Positions 1 through 7,316 of a DNA stretch of 38,402 nt are shown here, piece by piece. The stretch's first letter is position 1. Each line of letters opens with the position of its first letter. The stretch is from Ruminococcaceae bacterium UBA1244. Lineage in GTDB: Bacteria > Bacillota > Clostridia > Oscillospirales > Acutalibacteraceae. The position numbers and the translations under genes are program-made. The notes below the pieces were generated by a model, which saw only the letters and a program-made list of their open reading frames with translations, did no database searches and was not told where the DNA came from. The stretch spans positions 1-38,402 of the forward strand of contig DBWG01000015.1 of NCBI GenBank assembly GCA_002308635.1, given 5' to 3'.

Positions 1-106
1 TCATTGTCAACATTGAAATTTTCATTTCTACAAAACATAAAATCGGTTTTCTGCAATTTTCCCTCAAAAAAAGATTTATTTAAAATCGGTTTTTTTTATT
101 TTTCGG

Positions 107-134
107 TTGAATTAATCTGAAAATTTGGTATAAT
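107..134 (+). promoter_or_regulatory. sigma-A promoter of gltX
   Basis: A -35 box TTGAAT (107-112) and a consensus TATAAT (129-134) are separated by 16 bp, and the -10 is extended by TGG. Transcription should start near 141, leaving a leader of only about 32 nt before the gltX ATG, too short for a T-box. Upstream the sequence is AT-rich and holds two copies of AAAATCGGTTTT (39-50 and 82-93) of unknown meaning. Confidence 0.7.
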
Positions 135-172
135 TAGAGGATAAGACAATCAACAAAAAGGAAGGATCCATA

Positions 173-1630
173 ATGTCAAAAACGGTAAGAACCAGATTTG
201 CCCCCAGCCCCACCGGATTCATGCACGTCGGTAACCTGCGTACTGCGCTGTATGAATATCTTGTCGCAAAATCTCTCGGCGGTACATTCGTGCTGCGTAT
301 TGAGGATACAGACCAGGAACGCAAGGTCGAGGGCGCTGTTGATATCATTTACAATACCATGAAAAGAGCCGGACTCATCCATGATGAAGGTCCCGATATA
401 GGCGGCGAATATGGTCCATACGTCCAGAGTGAACGCAAGGATATGTATCTGCCTTATGCAAAACAGCTTGTCGAAATGGACAAGGCTTATTACTGCTTCT
501 GTACAAAAGAACGTCTTGATATGCTCAGAGAAAATTCTGACGAACCGGGCGGCGGTTATGACCGTCACTGCCGTGATCTCTCAAAGGAGGAGGTACAGCA
601 GAAGCTTGATGAGGGAGTACCCTATGTTATCCGCCAGAAAATGCCCCTTGAAGGCTCAACAACTTTCGAAGATGCTGTCTACGGGTCTATCACAGTAGAA
701 AACAGCGAGCTTCAGGATCAGATACTCATAAAAGCGGACGGATATCCGACCTACAACTTTGCAAATGTCATTGATGACCACACAATGAACATCACACACG
801 TTGTAAGAGGAAGCGAATATCTTTCTTCAACTCCGAAATATAACCTTCTCTATGAGGCTTTCGGCTGGGAGATCCCGACATATATCCATCTTCCGCTTAT
901 CATGGGCAAAAACGATGACGGCTCTATCTCAAAGCTTTCAAAGCGTCACGGCGCAACAAGCTTTGAAGACCTCGTAAAAGCAGGCTATCTCCCCGAAGCT
1001 ATCATCAACTACATCGCTCTTTTAGGATGGGCGCCAAAGGACAACAGAGAGATGTTCACGCTCCCTGAGCTTGTTGAAAACTTTTCTATTGACGGCATCA
1101 GCAAGTCACCTGCCGTATTCGACTATGACAAGCTCGAATGGTTCAACGGAGAATACATCAAGGCTATGACCACAGAACAGTTTGCGTCTGTCGCAGAGCC
1201 GTATTTCAAGAAGGCTCTCGGCGACAAGGAATTTGACTATATCAAGCTTGCGTCCATACTCCAGCAGAGAACCACAAAGCTTACCGATATCCCCGAAAAA
1301 ATAGAGTTCTTTGCAGATCAGCCCGAATACACGGCTGAACTTTTCGTAAACAAGAAGAGCAAGACTACTCTCGAAAATTCGCCGTCACTTCTCAAAGCCG
1401 GCATTGACGCTCTTGAAGCACTCACCGAATGGAACCACGACAGTATCCATGACTGCCTTATTGACCTTGCTGTAAAATTAGGTGTCAAAAACGGTACTGC
1501 AATGTGGCCGGTAAGAATTGCCGCATCCGGAATGACGGTAACACCCGGCGGAGCTGTTGAGATACTCGACATTCTCGGCAGAGAAGAATCGCTCAGAAGA
1601 CTCCACGCCGGTCTTGAAAAATTTGAATAA
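173..1630 (+). CDS. gltX: glutamyl-tRNA synthetase
   Basis: This cytoplasmic class I enzyme charges tRNA-Glu with glutamate using ATP. The protein has 485 residues, the usual bacterial GluRS length. The Rossmann-fold signature APSPTGFMHVGN lies near residues 10-21, with HVGN in place of HIGH. The KMSKS loop reads KLSKR near residue 255. The C-terminal anticodon-binding region is complete and ends in the typical ILGREESLRRL segment. The ATG at 173 follows a GGAAGG ribosome binding site and gives a start just before the catalytic fold. The next gene, glnS, follows after 97 bp with no T-tract terminator between, so the two are probably co-transcribed. Because glnS is present, this GluRS may not need to mischarge tRNA-Gln, but that cannot be read from the sequence alone. 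Confidence 0.96.
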   Translation: MSKTVRTRFAPSPTGFMHVGNLRTALYEYLVAKSLGGTFVLRIEDTDQERKVEGAVDIIYNTMKRAGLIHDEGPDIGGEYGPYVQSERKDMYLPYAKQLVEMDKAYYCFCTKERLDMLRENSDEPGGGYDRHCRDLSKEEVQQKLDEGVPYVIRQKMPLEGSTTFEDAVYGSITVENSELQDQILIKADGYPTYNFANVIDDHTMNITHVVRGSEYLSSTPKYNLLYEAFGWEIPTYIHLPLIMGKNDDGSISKLSKRHGATSFEDLVKAGYLPEAIINYIALLGWAPKDNREMFTLPELVENFSIDGISKSPAVFDYDKLEWFNGEYIKAMTTEQFASVAEPYFKKALGDKEFDYIKLASILQQRTTKLTDIPEKIEFFADQPEYTAELFVNKKSKTTLENSPSLLKAGIDALEALTEWNHDSIHDCLIDLAVKLGVKNGTAMWPVRIAASGMTVTPGGAVEILDILGREESLRRLHAGLEKFE

Positions 1631-1655
1631 AGTCTTTGGAAAGGGGTTTGGGAGA

Positions 1656-1677
1656 CAACCTTTCTTCACAAAGGTTG
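1656..1677 (+). repeat. hairpin in gltX-glnS spacer
   Basis: CAACCTTT and AAAGGTTG form a perfect 8-bp stem around a CTTCAC loop. It is followed by CCCTA, not by a T-tract, so it is unlikely to stop transcription. The surrounding G-rich text (about 1631-1680) resembles short intergenic filler elements that I recall being dispersed in Ruminococcus-type genomes; this needs a genome-wide search. Confidence 0.5.
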
Positions 1678-1727
1678 CCCTAATGTAACTGCCCCTGAAA
1701 AATAACTACCCAAAAAGGAGAAAAAAC

Positions 1728-3413
1728 ATGGCTGACGAAATAACAAAGCCTGCGGAGCTGTCCGCAGGAAACTTTATTCAGGAATTTATCAAAGAAGATA
1801 TCGCAGAAGGCGGCAAATACGAAGGCAGAACTGTCCATACACGTTTTCCTCCGGAGCCTAACGGATATCTTCACATCGGACACGCAAAGGCGATATGTGT
1901 CGATTTCGGCATGGCTGAAAAATTCGGCGGTATTTGCAACCTCCGTATGGACGACACAAACCCGACAAAGGAAGACGTTGAGTATGTTGACGCAATAAAA
2001 GAGGATATTTCATGGCTCGGTTTCCACTGGGACGACAGGTTCTATTTTGCGTCGGAATACTTCGACAAGATGTATGAATATGCGGTAGAGCTTATCAAAA
2101 AAGGGCTTGCATACGTCTGTGAGCTTACTCCCGAACAGATGAAGGCCAACAGAGGCGACCTTTCACACCCGGCAGTCAGTCCGTTCCGTGACAGACCTGT
2201 TGAAGAGAGCCTTGATCTTTTTGAGCGCATGAAAAACGGCGAATTTCCGGACGGTTCTATGACGCTTCGTGCAAAGATCGACCTCACAAGCGGCAACTTC
2301 AATATGCGTGACCCTGTTATCTACCGCATCAACAGAATACACCATCACAGAACCGGCGACAAATGGTGCATCTATCCGATGTACGATTTTGCTCATCCGA
2401 TAGAGGACGCTCTTGAGGGCATTACTCACTCTCTCTGCACCCTCGAATTTGAGGATCACAGACCGCTCTACGACTGGGTGATAAACAACACATCAGTTCC
2501 GTATGTTCCTCGCCAGATAGAATTTGCACGTCTCGGTATCAACAACACCGTTATGAGCAAAAGAAAGCTGCGTCTGCTTGTGGAAGAAAAATATGTCAAC
2601 GGCTGGGATGACCCCCGTATGCCGACACTTTGCGGTCTGAGAAGAAGAGGCTATACACCTGCATCTATCCGCAATTTCTGTGAACGTATCGGCGTTGCAA
2701 AGACAAACAGTGTCGTTGACTACGGATTTCTGGAGCATTGTCTCCGTGAGGACCTCAACATAAACGCACAGCGTGTTATGACGGTAATAAACCCCATAAA
2801 GCTGATAATCACTAACTATCCCGAAGAACAGACCGAGATCTTTGAGATCGAAAACAATCCCAACCGCCCCGAAGACGGAACGAGGACCATCACCTTCGGC
2901 AGAGAATGCTTTATTGAAGCCGATGACTTTATTGAAGAGAAGGTCAAGGGCTACAACCGCCTTTATCCGGGAAATGAAGTCCGTCTTAAATCCGCTTATA
3001 TCGTAAAATGCACCGGCTGCAAAAAAGACGAAAACGGCAAAGTCGTTGAAGTCTATGCGGAATACGATCCGCTGACAAGAGGCGGCGACACTCCCGACGG
3101 CAGAAAAGTAAGAGGTACTATCCACTGGGTAGACGCAAACAACTATGTTGATGCGGAAGTCCGTCTCTACGACAATCTTTTCACCGATCAGGAGCCGGAC
3201 ACTGGCGACAAGAATTTCCTTGACTTCATCAATCCGAACAGTCTTGTTGTACTCAAAAACTGCAAAGCCGAGCGCTTTGTTGAAAACTCCGTCAGCGACT
3301 CACGCTACCAGTTCATGCGTCTTGGCTACTTCTGTCCCGACAAGGACAGCACACCCTCTCACCTCATCTTTAACCGCAGCGTTTCCCTCAAAGACGGTTA
3401 TAAAAAGAAATGA
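1728..3413 (+). CDS. glnS: glutaminyl-tRNA synthetase
   Basis: This enzyme ligates glutamine directly to tRNA-Gln in the cytoplasm. It has 561 residues, close to the E. coli GlnRS length. The signature PPEPNGYLHIGHAKAI is at about residues 41-56 with a canonical HIGH at 49-52. The KMSKS loop reads VMSKR near residue 276, and the two beta-barrel anticodon-binding domains fill the C-terminal half. The ATG at 1728 follows an AAGGAG site. Most Firmicutes make Gln-tRNA-Gln indirectly through GatCAB, so a GlnRS here points to an acquired direct route, as is known in some Clostridia. It sits directly behind gltX and ends before a bidirectional terminator. The function is clear from the catalytic motifs; the transfer history is inference. 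Confidence 0.95.
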   Translation: MADEITKPAELSAGNFIQEFIKEDIAEGGKYEGRTVHTRFPPEPNGYLHIGHAKAICVDFGMAEKFGGICNLRMDDTNPTKEDVEYVDAIKEDISWLGFHWDDRFYFASEYFDKMYEYAVELIKKGLAYVCELTPEQMKANRGDLSHPAVSPFRDRPVEESLDLFERMKNGEFPDGSMTLRAKIDLTSGNFNMRDPVIYRINRIHHHRTGDKWCIYPMYDFAHPIEDALEGITHSLCTLEFEDHRPLYDWVINNTSVPYVPRQIEFARLGINNTVMSKRKLRLLVEEKYVNGWDDPRMPTLCGLRRRGYTPASIRNFCERIGVAKTNSVVDYGFLEHCLREDLNINAQRVMTVINPIKLIITNYPEEQTEIFEIENNPNRPEDGTRTITFGRECFIEADDFIEEKVKGYNRLYPGNEVRLKSAYIVKCTGCKKDENGKVVEVYAEYDPLTRGGDTPDGRKVRGTIHWVDANNYVDAEVRLYDNLFTDQEPDTGDKNFLDFINPNSLVVLKNCKAERFVENSVSDSRYQFMRLGYFCPDKDSTPSHLIFNRSVSLKDGYKKK

Positions 3414-3416
3414 TAA

Positions 3417-3471
3417 GGGCTTTGCCCCGATCCCCATCAGGTGGCTTCTCGCCCCCTGCACCCAAATTTTT
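3417..3471 (+). repeat. GC-rich filler element after glnS
   Basis: A short C-rich stretch directly follows the glnS stop codon and starts with the small hairpin GGGC-TTT-GCCC. It differs in composition from both neighbouring genes and has the style of dispersed intergenic elements of Ruminococcus-type genomes. That dispersal is my recollection, not something visible in this window. Confidence 0.35.
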
Positions 3472-3480
3472 ACACAAATA

Positions 3481-3528
3481 ATAAAACCGCCTCAGTGAAG
3501 CTATACTGTCTCACTGAGGCGGCTTTTT
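3481..3528. terminator. bidirectional terminator glnS / RHH gene
   Basis: CCGCCTCAGTGA (3487-3498) and TCACTGAGGCGG (3511-3522) form a perfect 12-bp stem with a 12-nt loop. The stem is followed by CTTTTT on the + strand and, read on the minus strand, by TTTTAT. It lies between two convergent genes and should serve both. The stop codon of the minus-strand gene (3527-3529) lies in the T-tract. Confidence 0.9.
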
Positions 3529-3724
3529 ATTCGATATCAATATCAAGGGGTTCGTCAAGATGCTCCGAAATATACTTGCCGTTCTTTTTTCTCTGGCGGA
3601 CACATTCCGTAAGAAGATATTCTATCTGACCGTTGAGGGAGCGGAAATCATCCTCCGCCCATGCACTTAAAGCATCATACAATTCTTTTTTGAGCCTTAA
3701 CGGCACTTGTTTTTTCTCAGCCAT
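3527..3724 (-). CDS. Arc-type ribbon-helix-helix protein
   Basis: A 65-residue protein with the outline of an Arc/MetJ-type DNA-binding dimer: a short strand QVPLRLKKELYDAL near residues 6-19 that would insert in the major groove, then two helices (about 14-27 and 32-48), then an acidic tail ending DEPLDIDIE. It probably acts as a small transcription factor. It lies 33 bp downstream of the SPFH gene on the same strand, and the pair share one terminator. The promoter of the pair carries two TGATATCA palindromes spaced 11 bp apart, the arrangement expected for an Arc-like repressor, so autoregulation is the simplest reading. Such proteins are sometimes labelled antitoxins, but no toxin gene is next to it. 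The fold call is good; target and role are inference. Confidence 0.8.
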   Translation of the reverse strand: MAEKKQVPLRLKKELYDALSAWAEDDFRSLNGQIEYLLTECVRQRKKNGKYISEHLDEPLDIDIE

Positions 3725-3757
3725 CAGATCACCGTCCCTGTATATTTTCTGAAAGTA

Positions 3758-4777
3758 TCAATAGAGAGAACCTGAATTGACTATCGGCTGTGCATCATGG
3801 TTTCCGCAAAGAACTACAAGAAGATTGGATACCATCGCAGCCTTTCTTTCATCGTCAAGGTCAACGATTTTGTTTTCGCTGAGTGCTTCGAGAGCCATCT
3901 GTACCATTCCGACAGCACCGTCAACAATAAGCTTTCTCGCATCAACAACTGCTGATGCCTGCTGTCTCTGCAGCATAGCCGCTGCTATCTCCGGCGCATA
4001 AGCAAGGTATGTAATGCGGGCTTCAACGATCTCAAGACCGGCTTCGCTTACTCTCTTCTGTATCTCGTCCTTGATCTTTCCGGCAACGATCTCGCTCGAA
4101 CCTCTCAGGCTTCCGTCATCTGCAACGCCGTCGCCTGTTGTGTCAATATTAGGCGCAACGTCATAGGGATAAACTCTGACTATCTCTCTCAGCGCTGCAT
4201 CACACTGGAGCGAAAGGTATTCTTTGTAGTTATCAACACTGAAAACCGCCTTTGCTGTATCGACTACCTTCCAGATAACTGCAATGCTGATCTCTATAGG
4301 ATTGCCGAGACAGTCGTTGATCTTCTGCCTGTTGTTGCTGAGGGTCATCATCTTCAGAGATATTTTCTTTCCGGAAGCCTCCTGCTGTGAAGCTGAGGTC
4401 ATTTTGATGCTGACATCGTCGCTCTGTCTGAGCCTTGTAGAAGCAGCAGGATTGAATGCTGTGCAGAAGGGATTGACAAAATAAAAGCCTGCCTCTTTGA
4501 GAGTACCCTTATATCTGCCGAAAAGATTGAGTACAAGAGCCTCGTTCGGGTTGATAAGCTTGAGTCCTGAACACATAATGACCGCCAGAACTATAGCAAA
4601 CATTGACGCTGCAAAAATAACGATAAATACAGGGTTTACTTCTGTTCCGTTATCTTCGCTGAGCGAAAACTGTACGCCTGAAAAAATGATGCCCGCAATT
4701 GATGCTGCAAACATCAGGATCGTCAGCAGAAGCATCGGGATACCAAGTTTTTTCGTAGTATAGATCTTTTCTTTCAT
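3758..4777 (-). CDS. SPFH / band-7 (flotillin-like) membrane protein
   Basis: A 339-residue integral membrane protein. Two hydrophobic helices near the N-terminus (about residues 12-35 and 48-70) are followed by the stretch LINPNEALVLNLFGRYKGT, typical of the SPFH/band-7 entry strand, and by a band-7 core to about residue 290 with AVIWKVVD and EARITYLAYAPEIAAAMLQRQQA, the latter two written here only as landmarks. SPFH proteins oligomerise on membranes and organise lipid or protein assemblies; the specific job here is not known. The ATG at 4777 follows a GGAGG site. It is the first gene of a two-gene unit with the ribbon-helix-helix gene downstream. I recall this SPFH plus Arc-like pairing in other Firmicutes and actinobacteria, which a neighbourhood search could confirm. 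Confidence 0.85.
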   Translation of the reverse strand: MKEKIYTTKKLGIPMLLLTILMFAASIAGIIFSGVQFSLSEDNGTEVNPVFIVIFAASMFAIVLAVIMCSGLKLINPNEALVLNLFGRYKGTLKEAGFYFVNPFCTAFNPAASTRLRQSDDVSIKMTSASQQEASGKKISLKMMTLSNNRQKINDCLGNPIEISIAVIWKVVDTAKAVFSVDNYKEYLSLQCDAALREIVRVYPYDVAPNIDTTGDGVADDGSLRGSSEIVAGKIKDEIQKRVSEAGLEIVEARITYLAYAPEIAAAMLQRQQASAVVDARKLIVDGAVGMVQMALEALSENKIVDLDDERKAAMVSNLLVVLCGNHDAQPIVNSGSLY

Positions 4778-4821
4778 AATAAAACCTCCAATGATTTTAG
4801 TTGATTGCTTTCAACATCTAT

Positions 4822-4850
4822 ATGATATCATTCTGATATCATTTTGTCAA
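4822..4850 (-). promoter_or_regulatory. SPFH promoter with two palindromic operators
   Basis: On the minus strand a consensus -35 TTGACA (4845-4850) and a -10 TATCAT (4822-4827) are 17 bp apart. Two perfect TGATATCA palindromes lie at 4823-4830 and 4834-4841, exactly 11 bp (about one helical turn) apart; one covers the -10 and the other lies in the spacer. This is a strong candidate operator, most likely for the ribbon-helix-helix protein encoded downstream. Confidence 0.75.
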
Positions 4851-4902
4851 CTATCTTATTAAAATAAAAGTCAGTTTTTTCCCACTTTTTGGCACAAAAA
4901 GT

Positions 4903-4936
4903 AAAAAAACCGCAAACCGAATATATCAGTTTGCGG
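4903..4936 (-). terminator. terminator after the small DUF6774-like gene
   Basis: CCGCAAAC (4910-4917) and GTTTGCGG (4929-4936) form an 8-bp stem with an 11-nt loop. Read on the minus strand the stem is followed by seven T residues. It lies 6 bp past the stop codon of the small gene and ends the FkbM unit. Confidence 0.8.
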
Positions 4937-4942
4937 AATTTT

Positions 4943-5113
4943 TTACTGCGTTTTTTCAGAACAGCAAATCGCTCTCTGCGCTGCTATAGTGGCAAGCGTG
5001 TCTCCAAGCTGAGTCAGTATCAGCGCAAGTATGCCAAGCTCGTCATCGTTGAATTTGCAGGCCATCGCATTGGCTATTGCAGTAATAGATGCTGTAAGTT
5101 CACAGGCGTTCAT
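4943..5113 (-). CDS. 56-residue protein, DUF6774-like
   Basis: A short protein beginning MNACELTASITAIANAM and containing the stretch LTQLGDTLATIAAQRAIC. I recall this cysteine-containing, helix-rich pattern, with its conserved TQLGDTLATI, from small clostridial proteins listed as DUF6774; no function is known to me. A longer reading frame extends upstream into the FkbM gene, but the ATG at 5113 is preceded by GGGGG at good spacing and gives the family-like N-terminus, so I chose it. There is no signal peptide or clear membrane helix. It begins 26 bp after the FkbM stop codon and is followed by a terminator, so it is probably co-transcribed with FkbM. It is well supported as a gene, while the family name is from memory. 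Confidence 0.7.
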   Translation of the reverse strand: MNACELTASITAIANAMACKFNDDELGILALILTQLGDTLATIAAQRAICCSEKTQ

Positions 5114-5139
5114 ATTATCCCCCGAAAATATAATATGTA

Positions 5140-6189
5140 TCATACCGCATAAAGGTTCAAGTCCCATGCCGGAATGTGCGGGTGCTGACGGATATAAAGC
5201 CTGTAGTCCGGAACAATGGAATGTATCATCAGAGGAAGCTTGAAAATATCCTCACTGCGGTGATAAATCGCAATATTCAGCTTAGGCTTGTCACGGAGAA
5301 GTACATTTTTTCCTCCGATGAGCATTTTTTCTTCTGCACCCTCAACATCCGCTTTAATATATGTGACCGTCCTGCGCCTGAAAAGCGTGTCAATTTTTGT
5401 GACCGCAAGCTTCTGAGTGCCAGAGCTGTTTATAGAAGAACCTCTGCCAAGAGACGCATCAAACGACAGGTCAGTATCCTCGCTCCATATCCCCATATTG
5501 AAAAGCTGAGTATTATCCATATCACCGGCATACAGCTTAAGCTTCTGAAAGGTCTTTCTGTCCGGTTCAAGTGCGGTAATGCTTCTGTAATTTCCGCCGG
5601 AATAGTGAAGAAATTCCTCGATAGTATCACCGCGGTATGCACCAAGATCAAGATAGCTTTCACTGCTATTCAGAGAAAGAATACTAAAAGCTTCTTCCTT
5701 TTCGGAATAAGATCCGACAAGATAAGGCAGTTCACCGCTGAGCTTGAAGTTAATTATATTTTCAAACACCTTTTTTGAATGTTCATCAGCAAGGACAGAA
5801 TATAAAAGCTCAAGTTCGGAAGAGTGCCGGCTGAAAAAATCAAGGTCAAAAATATTATCGCCATAAACAGGAACATCCGCACATAAAACCGTGTGTGTTT
5901 CAGCAAGAGAAAGTATATGTGATATAACTTCTTCCCGCTGAGAGCCAAATGCAGCAATAAATATCGGGGCATCATATTCTTCAACTGCATCGGCAATACG
6001 TCTGACCTTAAATCCTCTGAAAAACTGTCCTCTTACATGGCCATCACTGGCACAGACCGCTTTTGGAATAATATTATTTTTTTCAAACTCATCAAGTATC
6101 TTGTCCGCTCCGTTGCCGGTACCGTAAATAATTACAGGTCTTTCAGTTTTCTTCAATCTGTGCCATATATCATATCCGATTATATTCAA
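5140..6189 (-). CDS. FkbM-family methyltransferase
   Basis: A 349-residue cytoplasmic protein. The N-terminal part carries a nucleotide-binding-like loop IIYGTGNGADKIL (about residues 19-31). The C-terminal half has the FkbM-type SAM-dependent methyltransferase pattern: YLDLGAYRGDTIEEF near residue 178, an acidic ALEPDRKTF motif after it, IKADVEGAEEKMLIGG near residue 278 and LNIAIYHRSEDIF near the end. FkbM enzymes methylate hydroxyl groups, often of sugars or polyketides. The start is a TTG at 6189 preceded by GAGGTG at 8 nt, which directly abuts the T-tract of the terminator of the pilus operon. Its position behind the pilus genes makes modification of a surface glycan plausible, but this is inference. 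Substrate unknown. Confidence 0.85.
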   Translation of the reverse strand: MNIIGYDIWHRLKKTERPVIIYGTGNGADKILDEFEKNNIIPKAVCASDGHVRGQFFRGFKVRRIADAVEEYDAPIFIAAFGSQREEVISHILSLAETHTVLCADVPVYGDNIFDLDFFSRHSSELELLYSVLADEHSKKVFENIINFKLSGELPYLVGSYSEKEEAFSILSLNSSESYLDLGAYRGDTIEEFLHYSGGNYRSITALEPDRKTFQKLKLYAGDMDNTQLFNMGIWSEDTDLSFDASLGRGSSINSSGTQKLAVTKIDTLFRRRTVTYIKADVEGAEEKMLIGGKNVLLRDKPKLNIAIYHRSEDIFKLPLMIHSIVPDYRLYIRQHPHIPAWDLNLYAV

Positions 6190-6202
6190 GCCGTGTTCAC
6201 CT

Positions 6203-6236
6203 CAAAAAAAGCGGATACTTATATAAAGTATCCGCT
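6203..6236 (-). terminator. strong terminator ending the pilus operon
   Basis: AGCGGATACTT (6210-6220) and AAGTATCCGCT (6226-6236) form a perfect 11-bp stem with a 5-nt loop. On the minus strand it is followed by a run of seven or eight T residues. It separates the small pilin gene from the FkbM gene, whose ribosome binding site starts immediately after the T-run. Confidence 0.9.
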
Positions 6237-6245
6237 TAATATCAA

Positions 6246-7310
6246 TTATTCATCATCATCGTCGTCTTTCTTCTTTCTGCCGATAACAACAAGAAGTACA
6301 ACAGCAACAAGTGAAGCAAGAACTACAACACCGATAATAATAAACTTTGCAATATCCTCACCTGTAACTACCGGAGGATCATCCGGCTTCGGAGGAGGAT
6401 TAGAAGATTCAACATGAGATTCGTGAGTTATGCTGGTTTCCTCAGGCTCATCCATGACATTATAGATAATTACATTATCATCATCCGGAACATAGATACC
6501 GTTTGACAGCTTAACTGTTCCGGTCTCAGTTATAATAAATTCACCGCAGTCAGGATTGATCTTGAAGCCGACAGGAGCCTGTTTTTCAACGAATCTGTAT
6601 TTGCCAAGCGGAAGATCGGTAACAACAAGCTGACCGTTATCATCTGTTACAAGACCTGTGATCACCGTAATATACGGAAGATCATATCTGCCGTCTTCAT
6701 ATTCAGTCATTTTTTCAAGATCAAAGACAGCGCCGCGAAGAGGTCTGTCGCCAAGATCGGACTTATTGAGGATAACCGAACCCCTGATCTCCTGCGGAAC
6801 GAGTTCATACTTAAGATCAATGTCAAAAGTCCTGTCCATTTCTCCAGACTCATTGACAAACGGAAAAACTATCAGTGCCGGACTCACCTTAACGGTATCA
6901 AAACCGGAAGTCTGAAACAATACATAAACAACAGAACTATCGAACGGAACCATAAAGGAAGCTAAACCGTCATTTACAGGCTGAACATCTCCATCCTCTG
7001 TTTTTGATGCTGCCTCAGCAAACTTCTCAGATGCAGCCTGAGCGGCAGAAGCTTCTGAAAGGTTCGTCATATCAGCCCCGCAGCCGGCATACATCTCATC
7101 AAGGACATACGATCCGTTGACATATTCTCCGACCCTGCAAAGCCGCAGCTCACAGCCGTCTCCTTTTTCACTGATATGACAAAAAATAGTACCGTTGATA
7201 TAGCCGTCCGCATCCGGCTCATCCGCTGATGCAGCAGTTGTAAACAGCATCAGAACAGAACACATCGCCAGAAGCAATATAAAAATCTTACTGGATATTC
7301 TTTTTTTCAT
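6246..7310 (-). CDS. small CnaB-type pilin, probable pilus base
   Basis: A 354-residue secreted surface protein. A signal peptide covers residues 1-29 (hydrophobic ILLLAMCSVLMLF, cleavage after ASA). A CnaB/SpaA-like domain at about residues 170-275 shows the expected lysine strand (SVILNKSD) and an E-box-like segment (KYRFVEKQAPVGFKI), so an internal isopeptide bond is likely. A Pro-rich linker leads to PPVVTG near residue 312-316, a membrane helix and an RKKKDDDDDE tail. The sorting signal departs from LPXTG and the tail is acidic after the usual basic residues. It is last in the pilus operon, 6 bp after the second sortase, and ends before a strong terminator. By analogy with other operons it is the wall-anchoring base pilin. 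The ATG at 7310 follows GGAGG. Confidence 0.85.
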   Translation of the reverse strand: MKKRISSKIFILLLAMCSVLMLFTTAASADEPDADGYINGTIFCHISEKGDGCELRLCRVGEYVNGSYVLDEMYAGCGADMTNLSEASAAQAASEKFAEAASKTEDGDVQPVNDGLASFMVPFDSSVVYVLFQTSGFDTVKVSPALIVFPFVNESGEMDRTFDIDLKYELVPQEIRGSVILNKSDLGDRPLRGAVFDLEKMTEYEDGRYDLPYITVITGLVTDDNGQLVVTDLPLGKYRFVEKQAPVGFKINPDCGEFIITETGTVKLSNGIYVPDDDNVIIYNVMDEPEETSITHESHVESSNPPPKPDDPPVVTGEDIAKFIIIGVVVLASLVAVVLLVVIGRKKKDDDDDE

Positions 7311-7316
7311 GGCAGA

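Noticed and set aside
1..172. T-box leader upstream of gltX
   Set aside because: The promoter at 107-134 leaves a leader of about 32 nt, far too short for a T-box, and no specifier or antiterminator stem is visible.
3527..3724. Antitoxin of a toxin-antitoxin pair
   Set aside because: Ribbon-helix-helix proteins are often antitoxins, but the partner gene here encodes a 339-residue SPFH membrane protein and no small toxin gene is adjacent.
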